Source of the DNA: Albugo candida
Taxonomy: Eukaryota > Oomycota > Peronosporomycetes > Albuginales
Length of the DNA: 64,000 nt
Direction of reading: 5' to 3'
Assembly (NCBI GenBank): GCA_040437565.1
Contig: JBDOQK010000011.1
Coordinates: forward strand, 248,001 to 312,000
Shown here: in pieces, positions 1 to 10,044 of the stretch
Layout of the letters: every line of letters starts with the position of its first letter
Position numbering within the stretch: position 1 is the stretch's first letter
The notes under the pieces: generated by a model
Seen by the model: only the letters and a program-made list of their open reading frames with translations
Told to the model about the DNA's origin: nothing
Databases searched by the model: none
Made by a program: the position numbers and the translations under genes

Positions 1-410
1 GCGCCAGTAAAGTTATCCTCATCATTATCAAGCAAGACTCCTGAGACGGAAAGGTTGAATAGAGCTTAAAGAGTCTGTAACTGGATAGGAAGAATAGGCA
101 ATGTCTAAGCACCACGATGATACATTGTATTGTCATAAGCTGACAAAGTAACCATTCTGAATTGTGTAGCTGCAGCGGAAATCTCGCTTCCTGCAAAAGC
201 TTGATGCAATTTCAGACTGCTCTACGCTAATCTAATTATTAATATGATAAAGCTCTGATCAAGCGGTATCTACGTTTGATTGTCTTCCGAAGAGTCTAAA
301 AGCTATTGAGAAATATGAATAAGACGCCACACGAGAACGGAGCCTATGCAGCGCGAAACGTGCGCATCTGAAAACACACTATCATTCAACCAATCCAACA
401 CTTGCAACCA
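1..410. other. No gene seen
   Basis: I see no supported coding region here. Frames are short and broken. The stretch lies upstream of the point where the tandem duplication becomes recognisable at about 411. Confidence 0.4.
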
Positions 411-1054
411 CGGAAGTCGGTATGCATTGACTTCGTGTACCGAATCATTCTATTGATCATAATATTACAAAGGACTATTAGAACATTACATGGCCAAGAC
501 CGTTGGCGAACGGCAAAGTTTCAAGATCATAAAATAGCACAATGAGGCTCCACGTACCAAAAAGGAAGAATTTGCAGTCAATGGAAAGCAAGTTTCACAC
601 TATATATATTTAAAGCTGTGTACGAGCTGAAGAACAAGACGTACGCATGGAATGAAGCTATCACTGACATTTTAGAGTCGGCTGAGCTAAGAGATGCTTT
701 ATGTTATGCTTTTAAGCTTTGGGAAAGTCAAAATTGACTCGCAGAAGCTCCAAAGCGATGCTTGAGCTCTTGGGGTTGCGCTAATGGATATCTGGTGAGT
801 GCATACATGGACAAAGTCGTAACGCGTAACCGATGTCAAGTGATGCTACGAATGGAATAGCAATACAACTATATTTTGGTGGGACGTTTTGTGGAAAGCC
901 CCTGGAACATCGCTTCGATGGGTGCCTAAACATGAGGCATGGTGAAGTCTTTCTGGCATATTGCGTGGCTCTAGTACATCGGAAAGAGCTCAGTGCTACT
1001 CAGTACAACAAAATGAGTGAGGCTCTTAGGAAGAATGATGAAATGTTGTTTTAA
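411..1054 (+). pseudogene. Degenerate unknown gene, copy A
   Basis: The final piece (833-1054, 73 aa) matches the 76-aa piece at 8891-9121 closely, sharing FLAYCVAL and HRKELSATQYN. Upstream, 411-780 matches 8461-8842 at the DNA level, but stops and frame changes break the reading frame. I do not recognise the family. Preservation of part of the amino-acid sequence in both copies suggests the ancestor was coding; the breaks suggest both copies are now relics, or that introns were missed. Confidence 0.45.
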
Positions 1055-1063
1055 AGTAGCTAA

Positions 1064-2217
1064 TCATCTCAATGGCTTTCAATTATGGCTTGTTAAGGTT
1101 CTGTAGCCGAGATGTGAGAACACCCACAATTCCGAACCTAGGGGCGAAGATCGCTTCAGCATAGCGACGCTTCCTCCCTTCAAAATTCATCAGCTCTTAG
1201 TCTGGGGAGTTGGAAAGATGAAAATGGTCAAATATTGCCATTTTCTGAGATTTGTCAATCGCTGCTTCCGCGACGCCTGCCGTACAACATGGACTGTATC
1301 CGTTGTATGATTCAAACTCGTTTGCTGAGCATACGTGCTATAAAGCTAGAAAACAAGTGAATTTAGCTTTTTTGGTGGGATGACAGAGAGAAGTACCACA
1401 AAAATCATCGCCATTGAGCAAAATCAAAATAATTTAAGGGCGAGTTGCAAGTAGAATGAAAATGCCACAAGAGATAGGAGGAAGAAGCTACGTAAAAATG
1501 GAAAAGAGATGGGACACGAAGTGATATCATGGCTATGGATGTTGCTGATGATGCAGATGCACCTTCGGAGACCGAAGCGGATTTTGCAAATCAGGCCACT
1601 GCACCTCTGCGTTACAAGAACGCTTACGAAGATCAAGTTATTCTCCAAGAGATGATGCAATTGATCACGACACAACTGAACGAGTAAAAGGAAGCGGTGG
1701 AATGCTTGGCCACTTTGATAATCAGATTCTGGGACTCTCAGGTGGTGCGTGAGCCAGCCTTTTCTAATGGAAAGAAGAACATGCTACTTGATTTCGATGA
1801 AGTTGCTTCGTCGATGTGGAAAGCACAAAGGTTCACTCTATATCACTCTTGGTTCCAGCGCACTCGAAGAGAACTCATCATATATCGTGTACACAGGGAC
1901 TTGGTATTTTCGGTGCATGCTGTAGTGGCCATTCAAGCGAGATAGCGGGAAGTCAAGTAGTGTGTCTCTCCCGTCAGTGATAAGTTTTTGATAGAGGAGC
2001 GTCAACACAGAATGTGAGGCTCTCTACGAATTGATAGTTTTCAGAAATCAGTGCGCGATATTGGCAAGGATACAAGAAGCAAAAGTGTCTTTCTTGGAAG
2101 AAAAGTCCGAAGAAAAATGCGTGTGGAAATGTTTATTGATTTAGCAGCAAGGTTTGTTCCAAAAGGGCATATGTTCAACCACCAAGTGAATCGAAAAACT
2201 TATTTTTCTTCTTGATA
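1064..2217 (+). pseudogene. Degenerate stretch, copy A, no intact gene
   Basis: Homologous to 9124-10044. One frame from 1529 gives a short acidic peptide beginning MAMDVADDADAP and ending at a TAA near 1687. In the other copy the corresponding frame carries a TAG after DDADEAL. The flanking sequence is rich in codons for charged residues but is interrupted in all frames. I read it as a decayed gene of unknown family lying just downstream of the HAD gene. Confidence 0.35.
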
Positions 2218-3310
2218 CTACCAGTCGTCTGCTGTAATCTTTCTGAAATGTCTTCCAGATAATCTGTTCAATTGCCATTTGGTGGGTATTTTATCTTTTT
2301 CGCATGTGTATAGAATCAGTTGCAAACCCACATCCGCTGAAATTATCTGAAGCATTTCGTAATCACCATTTTCTACGCTGCCAACTCCCAATAAAATTGG
2401 ATATCGATGCGTATTCAAATTGGGTTGCAGCATGTCCTCAAAACTCACTTTAGCTCTGCTCAATTCTCCGAAAAATGTTTCGTCCGGATGTTTGACTGGT
2501 ATGGCATACGAGGCGATCATTTTGTCAGCTTTGAGATCCAAGACTTTTAAAGCGCCTTTGAGGTAAACTTCATGCGCTTTACTCGTTACAACTAGAGCCA
2601 GACGTTTCTCAAAGACCGATTTCATAAGATTGATCATTGGTGGGTAAACAGCAACGTGGGTAGGTAAACCAAGAATTGTTTCTTCGTGAGAACTTCGTTC
2701 AAATGCTGCCTCAAACAGCGAGTCTCGGGCCTTTTCACCCATTTTGTACAGCAACCTGTACCGTAAAGTGTTCTTCAGATATTCACAGTCAGAATAATCC
2801 GAATCAATGGAGTCGTGGGCTGCTTTGAGCCACTCAAGTACATAATCTTTGAGACTTCTTCTTTCATCCTTTGAGAAAGCGACACGTGAATCTTTCCTGC
2901 TTTTGAAGATCGCGTGGAGCTTTAGTACAACTTTAGCAAGCTCGTCGTTCTCTTTTATACAGTGGCCACGCGCGATGCCGCTATTGTCTTTTTCTTCTTT
3001 GAATCCAAAAACTGCCGATACATCATCCGACCCAAAATGAAACTGCCCGCGACCTATTTGCTTCGCCAGAACGGCGTCTTCAAAGGATCCATTTATAAGT
3101 GTATGGTCCAACGCAACAATGACATAATCGTTGATAAGCTTTCCCGGATAATCGGATTCCACTTCAAAATCTTCTATGCTTAAAAACGGTTTTAGAAAAC
3201 TATTGGTAGGAGCATCGTTAAAATATTTCTTGTGTGTTTGCCAAATCCCATTTGATTTTTGCGGAGGTGACCAGCGGAAGAATTCCAATGAGAAAGCACT
3301 TGAGAACCAT
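2218..3310 (-). CDS. HAD-superfamily phosphatase-like protein, catalytically dead and frame-broken (copy A)
   Basis: A 356-aa frame (start 3288) is paralogous to the proteins at 10045-11169 and 18819-20027. Shared blocks are the motif I region, the VLAKQI segment, YRLLYKM and the C-terminal EML block. HAD motif I (DxDxT) reads ALDHT at about residues 59-63, so the nucleophilic Asp is Ala. Motif IV, which should start with an acidic residue, reads GVGSVENGD at about 301-309. The conserved secretion signal (MVLKCFLIGILP...) is present but starts at 3310 in a different frame and runs into a stop after 30 codons, whereas the paralogues carry it in frame. This is either a one-base sequencing error or a pseudogene; loss of catalytic residues favours decay. 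HAD identity is inferred from motif comparison with the intact paralogue. Confidence 0.6.
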
Positions 3311-3820
3311 TATGCTAATTTTAAACTGAATGACACAGTCGTGGTTTGTAGCTAATCAGGGATTAATGGCGACAGAACATTCGCCACACAGAAGGAAAAA
3401 TCAAAGGTGCACAAAACAAGATAAAGGTGAGCAAAACACCCGCTAATGTCGATACAGAATGCTTATATCTTCTTTTTGTATGCGGCCGATTGCATTCTAG
3501 CTTCCATTTTTTTTCCATTCGGTTTCGCCCTCGCGATTTGCTTTACATAAAAGTCAAAGTGAAAATTTAAAAAAAAATCGAACGATTGGAGATGACGTCA
3601 TCATGTTGTCTACAAATTAAATGACATTACCGATTTGTATTTTCAAAAGGCTTCACTGATGTTCCAATTTAAAAATGGCGAGGTAATCACCGTTGGAAGG
3701 AACCAAGGTAGGTAGACCTGAAGCCTTCGGGCCAAGTCGACGCCGAAATTGTACCGTTCTCCAGTATCAATCCAAACATATCTTCACATTGTCGGGACAA
3801 CTGAGACATAAGGATGACTT
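3311..3820. other. Spacer between HAD copy A and myosin, conserved in unit B
   Basis: No gene seen. Much of the spacer is alignable with 11170-11640, including the block around CCGATTGCATTCT and the 12-base string ATGGCGAGGTAA (3675-3686 and 11537-11548). It probably holds the HAD promoter (that gene reads leftward from 3310) and the myosin 3' flank. Confidence 0.5.
3591..3602. promoter_or_regulatory. Palindromic TGACGTCA (CRE/bZIP-type) site
   Basis: GATGACGTCATC is a perfect 12-bp palindrome containing the CRE core, about 280 bp upstream of the HAD copy A signal-peptide ATG. bZIP factors bind this core in many eukaryotes. I do not see it in the homologous spacer of unit B. Function is inferred only from the motif, and chance occurrence is possible. 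Confidence 0.25.
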
Positions 3821-6800
3821 CTACTCTGCGTTTCCACGACGTCGTGCAAGAATCGCAGCAAGCTCACTACCCATTCCTCCAGAGTCCTGCTGTGTAAAGC
3901 CTGGAGTGTTCGTGTTTGTGTAATTCCGGCTTGACCTCATTTTATTGGACTCCGATTGTACCAACAAAGACGCATTCGTATCAGAGCTCCGCGTGGCCCG
4001 CATCCTGGCGTCTTTATCAGCTTGCTTTTTAGCTTTCCGTACTTTTATTCGTTCAATACGTTCATGCTCTCGTTCTTGCTCTAATTGTGCCCGGCGTTGA
4101 GCACGTTGTGCACGTTCTTCTTCTCTCATTGCCTCTGAACGTTGACGTCTTGCTTTTGCACGCTTTCGACGGTTCACGCTATACTCTTTGGGAACTCCGG
4201 TAGGTGCGTAAATTTGAAGCGAGTTCTGATCTCCAGTGAGCTTCAACTCATCGCAATCTGCTGTAGAGAATATGATCTTCTGCAGAGGTGATCGTGAGAG
4301 CTCTTTGTCTGAAGCAGTACGTAGTTGTACAGAATTTTCAAATTGTACCGGAATCGTTTTCCCGTCACCTAGTAGCCTTATTGTATCAGCTAAGAGACTC
4401 ACAATCTCTGACTTCTTCTCCGACAGAAACAGTTGATCCTCCAGCATTTCGGTTGATATATTTCCAATGCAAGAATCGTGAACACGAACGGGAGTATAGT
4501 ACCCAAGAGACGGGATCACCTCCACTCGTTTACATACTTCATCACAATATATTTTGCCGGTGAATCGGCAATGATGCCGGCGATTGAAAAGTCCAAATTT
4601 CTTCCCAGTATCCATGCAGCTCAAGACGCTTCGATCTTCGAGCCAATTGTTCCGGATAGGCTCCTTTAATAGTGGCTCTGGCTGGATCTGAAGAATAAAG
4701 CATGGGTCGGCGTATGTACTGAGCAGTATGCCTTCGATCATTGTAATATGTGCTCGTTGTCTCAGCCTATAGATTGGCGATTTAGGAACTTTCTCATTCC
4801 TGGAATCGCCACCCTCCACTGATGATGGAATTGTTTCTTCTATTACGTACAAATACTGATCTGAGAGAACTAGTAAGCGAGAACCGAAATAAACCGATTC
4901 ACAATCCCAAAAACCTTTAGTAACTTCAATGTCCTTCGTACTGTTTCGAGGACCAGCCCGTGGCATTACTTTATCAACGAAATCGGCAAATATAATTTTT
5001 TCGGAGTCACCGTAGAACCGCATTATTTCCCAGATCCTCGAATGTATTTCATCCGTGTTTTCTTTCAACAAATACTTTCCATGGAAGGGTCGACAAATAC
5101 TCACACGCTGACGAAGTTTTCCGTTTGCTTCATATAATTTTGAAATGTCGTGATTTAATTTCAAAAAATATCGCTGTCCAAAATATGATCGCCAAACATG
5201 CTGAATTTTTCGAACATATCTTCCGATAACTTCCTCTCGTAACTTTTCAATTGCAAACAATGTCTCCGGTGTTCGAATGAATACCATTGTCTTGCCAAAT
5301 TGTGCCTCTTCTTTCAGTTTTGGTATACCCTCTGCTGCAGATCGCAATATCAATTGAGTCCCTTTCTTGTCGCTGCCGGTGAATACATGCTCAGGATATG
5401 TTTGAGACGAAATGATACGAAAGCGATCAAGGAATCGTCCATACTCTCCACGATATGCAAAACCAGACCGTCTAACGCGTAAATTCTCTAGTAAACCAAG
5501 GTATTGTATTTGATGCAAGACACGTCCGTCGTCAAAACGATTAGCTTGCTTTTGATCATTTGACTTGAGGCACCGAACATAATGAGGTGAACACTCCATC
5601 AAGGTTTGTATCAAAGCTTCACACTGTGTTCGGATCTTGGATCCAGCGGTAGGAGCAGCCATTTGTTTCCGTCGATTGGATGACCGTTTTTCTTCCTCCT
5701 CCATATCTGATGCTGGAAAAAGGTATCGGATCAGTTTATTCTTACTTTTTTGCAACATTGAATACAGCTCCGGACTCACTGCCCCCTTGTTGGTATCTCC
5801 GAAACCGTGTGTATGATATTGTACTGTGCCAGCATAATGACGTATCTCAAAATCTCGACCACGCTTCGCAAAGTGAGGATGATTTTGATGAGTACTAGTG
5901 ACCTTATCCAAGAATGTTTTGTCAATGGCTTCGCCTTCCTGTGAATGCATCGTCTTAACTGTATCATCCAAAACCAAGAAAATTCCGGGTGATTGAGCTA
6001 CCGCTTGTCTTGTTTGCTTTATATAGTTTGCATCCATCAAATCACAAACTACTTTATTATTAAAGAATGGGATGGGAGTCCATTCAATGCCTTCTCGAGC
6101 ATATTCATCCTGTTCTGACCGCAACGTCAACTCGATAAACAATTGCTGCAACTTTTCATTCACGTAATTGATACAGAACTGTTCGAAACCATTTTGATCG
6201 AATACTTCGAATCCGTAAATATCTAAAATACCAAGTTTAGGCATCTCATCCATGTTTAGCGTACGATGAGAGGCATTTGTTGTCTCCATTTCATCTACTC
6301 GACGTTGCAAGTCCAATGCGTGGTTGATACGCTCAACCAAGAAATCAAAAATTCTCCCATATATAATTTTCGCGAGTGAATCACGTCGAGCACATGCTTG
6401 GCTGGGATTTTGTGGTACTTGATATCTCTCTATTTTGCCACCGGGAGCCATTGTTTCAAAATATTTGAAGCAGAAGTTGATGGAGCACTCATCGGAACTG
6501 ACTCCCAATAATTTACAGCATGTAATCAGTGGATCAGTGGACTTGATAGCAGAGCCTTCAGCATCTTGGATGGTTTCATCCCTGAAGTCAACGTTACCCA
6601 AATGTAGGATGGCAACACATGCTTGGATTACTAATTCAATTTGCCTCTTCTTCATGCCTACATGTTGCATGGCCTTCATAGTATCATCAAATTCCTTTTG
6701 ATCATCAACGCCGTCAATGTCATAGCACTCGCTAATGTTCAGATTTTTGAAATGATGAGGCTTCTTGGTAGTTCCCGACAGTCCTAATTTTTCAGTGAAC

Positions 6801-7456
6801 GAAGAGTTCTGCGGTAGACCGCGTAGTATTTGATAAAAGATATGAAAATTCCGTTCTTCTTTTCTAGGTTTGATGATTCTCGACTTCTCGAGTAGGTAGT
6901 TGGTTACTTTTCCACCCTGTGGCTGCCCCATTTCATCAAAGAAAAGCTCAAAGAACTTTCCAAATCGAGACGAGTTGTTGTTCCTTCCAGTCTTTGCATT
7001 CCCGAATGCCTCAAGTAATGGATTACTCTCCAAAAACACGCGTTTAATTTTATCGATACCGGTACCGCTATGTGAAATCGTTGCGATATAGTTTTGGATC
7101 TGCTTGGACGCTTCTGTTTTCCCGGCGCCAGATTCTCCACTGATGATAATGCACTGATGATCTTTCTCCAGCAACATCATTCGATATGCATCTTCCGATA
7201 TCGAGAATACGTGAGGAGGCACATCGATACGATTTTGATGAACGTAGCGTTTCAGTGTTGTGTCATCATATATGTTTAGCCATTTATAGGGGTTTAAAAC
7301 TACCAATACCTGGCCAATATATGTATAAATGATGTCGGACGCGTGACGACGCTTTAAGTTTTTAAGTATACCTGCTTCAGATACATCTGTAAGGAGAACC
7401 ATGTCGTTTACACCGACCACAGCATGCTCATTGATATGATGCCGGATTGGCGCCAT
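3821..7456 (-). CDS. Class-I-like myosin with TH1 tail and FYVE-type finger
   Basis: The frame is open from 7624 (1267 aa), but I prefer the Met at 7456 (MAPIRHHINEHAV), where typical myosin sequence begins, giving 1211 aa. Motor motifs counted from 7624 are the P-loop GESGAGKT (163-170), switch I NNNSSRFGKF (214-223), switch II DIYGFEVF, and the actin-binding and converter region. One weak IQ-like segment (IQHVWRSYFG) follows. A TH1-like domain, which binds membranes in class I myosins, comes next. Then a FYVE-type finger (RRHHCR near the C-terminal third), a long basic and acidic helical stretch, and a terminal SELAAILARRR that resembles short actin-binding tails. FYVE fingers normally bind PI3P on endosomes; here three zinc ligands are replaced (see findings). 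FYVE-tailed myosins are characteristic of oomycetes. Apparently intronless. A decayed copy lies at 11640-12400. Confidence 0.92.
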   Translation of the reverse strand: MAPIRHHINEHAVVGVNDMVLLTDVSEAGILKNLKRRHASDIIYTYIGQVLVVLNPYKWLNIYDDTTLKRYVHQNRIDVPPHVFSISEDAYRMMLLEKDHQCIIISGESGAGKTEASKQIQNYIATISHSGTGIDKIKRVFLESNPLLEAFGNAKTGRNNNSSRFGKFFELFFDEMGQPQGGKVTNYLLEKSRIIKPRKEERNFHIFYQILRGLPQNSSFTEKLGLSGTTKKPHHFKNLNISECYDIDGVDDQKEFDDTMKAMQHVGMKKRQIELVIQACVAILHLGNVDFRDETIQDAEGSAIKSTDPLITCCKLLGVSSDECSINFCFKYFETMAPGGKIERYQVPQNPSQACARRDSLAKIIYGRIFDFLVERINHALDLQRRVDEMETTNASHRTLNMDEMPKLGILDIYGFEVFDQNGFEQFCINYVNEKLQQLFIELTLRSEQDEYAREGIEWTPIPFFNNKVVCDLMDANYIKQTRQAVAQSPGIFLVLDDTVKTMHSQEGEAIDKTFLDKVTSTHQNHPHFAKRGRDFEIRHYAGTVQYHTHGFGDTNKGAVSPELYSMLQKSKNKLIRYLFPASDMEEEEKRSSNRRKQMAAPTAGSKIRTQCEALIQTLMECSPHYVRCLKSNDQKQANRFDDGRVLHQIQYLGLLENLRVRRSGFAYRGEYGRFLDRFRIISSQTYPEHVFTGSDKKGTQLILRSAAEGIPKLKEEAQFGKTMVFIRTPETLFAIEKLREEVIGRYVRKIQHVWRSYFGQRYFLKLNHDISKLYEANGKLRQRVSICRPFHGKYLLKENTDEIHSRIWEIMRFYGDSEKIIFADFVDKVMPRAGPRNSTKDIEVTKGFWDCESVYFGSRLLVLSDQYLYVIEETIPSSVEGGDSRNEKVPKSPIYRLRQRAHITMIEGILLSTYADPCFILQIQPEPLLKEPIRNNWLEDRSVLSCMDTGKKFGLFNRRHHCRFTGKIYCDEVCKRVEVIPSLGYYTPVRVHDSCIGNISTEMLEDQLFLSEKKSEIVSLLADTIRLLGDGKTIPVQFENSVQLRTASDKELSRSPLQKIIFSTADCDELKLTGDQNSLQIYAPTGVPKEYSVNRRKRAKARRQRSEAMREEERAQRAQRRAQLEQEREHERIERIKVRKAKKQADKDARMRATRSSDTNASLLVQSESNKMRSSRNYTNTNTPGFTQQDSGGMGSELAAILARRRGNAE

Positions 7457-7624
7457 AGCTAGTTCTTGTGCTGTATTGTGATATACGGTACAGACGATTT
7501 GCAAAGCGTTTGAACGGAAGGAGTGAATCTTATCTGAATTCGAATTTATGGAACAAAAAGAGGAATAAAAGGTCTCAAGTATCTTTCTAATGTACCCTGT
7601 CCAACTCGTCTTGTAGCTGTTCAT

Positions 7625-8460
7625 TGCAAACCTCTAATTCCTAGATAGGACACCAGTTTACTCAGAGGCAGACCATCTAACCTATTACCATGCATAACAA
7701 AGGAATTTACGAAGAATGCTGCGAGGTCAGCAGGTTTAGTTGCAAAAGCTAGAACGGAGCCCTTTTTGGCGGAAATGATGCAAGGCAGGGAGCTATATCT
7801 TATAAACCAATACTGCGATGCCAATGCGTGACGATGAATTGACCGATTCATCAAGACCATCGCTAAGATAGTTCTGATAGGCTTCAATGTACATACACGA
7901 CTTTTACTATTTGATCATCTCACCACACTCTTTTATAAGAGTGACGATAAGCACAATGCTCACGACATGTAGCATGTTTCGTTTCGCAGTGTTCATCGCA
8001 ACCTGTCAATTATGAAAAATGGGAGAGCTGTATTCGTATCTGTATGTCTATTATTTCACTCTACTTTGAATGAGAGAGTCTTCCTGGACTGATTAACTAG
8101 CGCTCTAGCGCATGCATGCATTCTGCTTCTCTTTGTCGCAACTATCTGGCCCAAATTGTGTTACCACGCTACTTTACGTTGATCCTCGTATTGGACGACT
8201 TCATGCTCCATNNNNNNNNNNNNNNNNNNNNNNNNNNNNNNNNNNNNNNNNNNNNNNNNNNNNNNNNNNNNNNNNNNNNNNNNNNNNNNNNNNNNNNNNN
8301 NNNNNNNNNNNGATCCTCGTATTGGACGACTTCATGCTCCATCTTCAACATAATACGTATACTCGCCATAATTTGAGCGCTTTTCGCTCAAGAAGCAACC
8401 TTTTATCTGAACACGGAGCTGACTTAAGGTACGTTTTATGCTACTTTGAACGATTCTCAC
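7625..8460. other. Myosin 5' flank and duplication junction
   Basis: No convincing gene. An 88-codon minus frame (7621-7887) overlaps the first myosin ATG, but the homologous sequence at about 12200-12310 does not keep the frame, so I treat it as non-coding. Similarity to unit B ends near 7980. The stretch 7980-8460 is the unique junction and contains the first N gap. Confidence 0.45.
8181..8342. repeat. N gap with 31-bp identical flanks (assembly artefact)
   Basis: 8181-8211 is identical to 8312-8342 across 100 N. The contig ends probably overlap. The 159-codon frame read through the N run is not real. Confidence 0.9.
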
Positions 8461-9121
8461 ATCCACGGAAGCATTTTGAGGACGAACGACTTCGTGTACC
8501 GAATCTTTCTATTAATCATCAATGTTACAAAGGACTACTAGAACAGTACATGGCCAAGATCGATGGCGACACGACATGGTCTGAAATCTAGAAATACACA
8601 CAATGGGTCTGGGGGTACCAAAATGGACGGCGTCATAGTCAATGGAAAGCAAATTTACATCATTCATATTCACAGCTGTACAGCTAACGAGCAAGACGTC
8701 CACATGGTATAAAGATACAAACGGTATTCTGAAGTCGGCTAAGTTAAGAGATGCTTTATCGTATGCTATCAAAGCTTTAGGTAAGTCAAAAATGATCCGC
8801 ACAAGCTCCAAAGCGATATTTGAGCTGTTGGGGTTGCTCTAGTGGCCATTTGGTGTGTGCATCCAAAAACAAAGTCGTAACGTGTAATGGATGTCAAGTA
8901 ATTCTACGAATGAAATAGCAATGAAGCTATATTTTGCTGGGAACTTTAATGGAAAGGCTCTGGAACAACACTTCGATGGGCTCCTAAACATAAGATATGA
9001 TGAAGGCTTTCTGGCATATTGCGTGGCTCTTTTTCATCGGAAAGAGCTCAGTGCTACTCAGTACAACCAAATAGGTGATACTCTTACGAAGATCTTGATT
9101 AACGGTGAAATCTTGTTTTAA
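8461..9121 (+). pseudogene. Degenerate unknown gene, copy B
   Basis: Three open pieces in succession: the end of a frame at 8591 containing VPNLSINHQCYKGLLEQY, then 8642-8842 (66 aa, with LRDALSYAIKALGK), then 8891-9121 (76 aa). Matching DNA lies at 411-1054. Pieces are separated by stops rather than clear GT-AG introns. The family is not recognised. Better preserved than copy A, so it may help identify the ancestor. Confidence 0.45.
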
Positions 9122-9123
9122 AG

Positions 9124-10044
9124 TAGTTGATCATCTCAATGGCTTCAATTATGGCTTGTTGAAGTTTTTGTAGCCGAGATATGGCCACACCCACAAATTC
9201 CGAACCCAGGGGCGAAGACGGATGCAGCATAGCGACGCTTCTTCCCTTCAAAATTCATTAGCTTATAGTCTCTGGAGTTGGACAAATGATAATGGTCGAA
9301 TATTGCCATTTTTCTAGATTTTGTCGATCCCTACTTCCGCGACGCCTGCCGATCGTTATTGGTACAATATGAACTAAATCCGTTGCACGAGACAAGATCT
9401 TTTGCTGAGCATACCTGCTATATAGGTAGAAAATAAGCGATTTAGCCTTTTCTTGATGCGATGGACAGAGAGAAGCACCACAACAAAACCACAAACCAAT
9501 GGGGCAAACTGCAATTAAATCGAAAATGCCACAAGCGACAGGAGGATGAAGCAGCAGGCCGTGCTGTTGCCAACTCAGAAGAAGAAGCCATGTACGAATA
9601 GGAATAAGAAATGGGAAAAAGACGTGGCATTCTGGCTATGGATTGTTCTGATGATGCAGATGAAGCCTTGTAGACCGAAACGGACTTTGCAAGCCTGGCC
9701 ACTACAACGTTTTGTTGCAAAAACGTTTACAAAGCTTAAATCCTCCTTTAGGATGATAATGCGACCTATCACGAGGAAGTTTGAATGAGTATGTGGAACC
9801 GGTGGAACTCTTGGCTCCTTGAATATGTGGTGCTTGAGCCAGCTTTTCTCTCTCGTGGATAGTATAAGAAAGAGCTACTTAATTTCGATGGAGTTGTGTC
9901 GAAAGAGCATTGGCAAAACCAACTGCGATGTCCTTCCAAATAAAAGAGTCTATAGATTTTCGTGCACAAACTGGCAAGAGTGTATGAATGCTTATTCTGG
10001 AAGAGTCAGTCGAAGAAAAGTGTGAATGGTAAGCTTTAGCAGAT
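9124..10044 (+). pseudogene. Degenerate stretch, copy B
   Basis: Counterpart of 1064-2217. An 80-codon frame (9546-9788) is rich in Lys and Arg, and another frame holds the decayed version of the acidic peptide seen at 1529, with an internal TAG. I see no intact gene. Confidence 0.35.

Larger units (their letters stand above)
411..7980. repeat. Unit A of a diverged tandem segmental duplication
   Basis: This segment and 8461-12490 share the same order of elements: a degenerate unknown gene (411-1054), a second degenerate stretch (1064-2100), a HAD-like gene on the minus strand (2218-3310), a conserved spacer (3311-3690), the 3' end of myosin (from 3821) and the myosin 5' flank (to about 7980). 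Similarity is visible base by base but with many substitutions and indels, so this is an old biological duplication. It differs from the identical repeats flanking the N gaps. The two units differ in length mainly because unit B has lost most of the myosin. Confidence 0.85.

Noticed and set aside
7621-7887. 88-codon minus-strand frame just upstream of myosin
   Set aside because: It overlaps the first myosin ATG, and the homologous sequence in unit B does not keep the frame. No family features.
8112-8591. 159-codon plus-strand frame spanning the first N gap
   Set aside because: The frame reads through 100 N and a duplicated flank. Only its last part (homologous to unit A) is protein-like.
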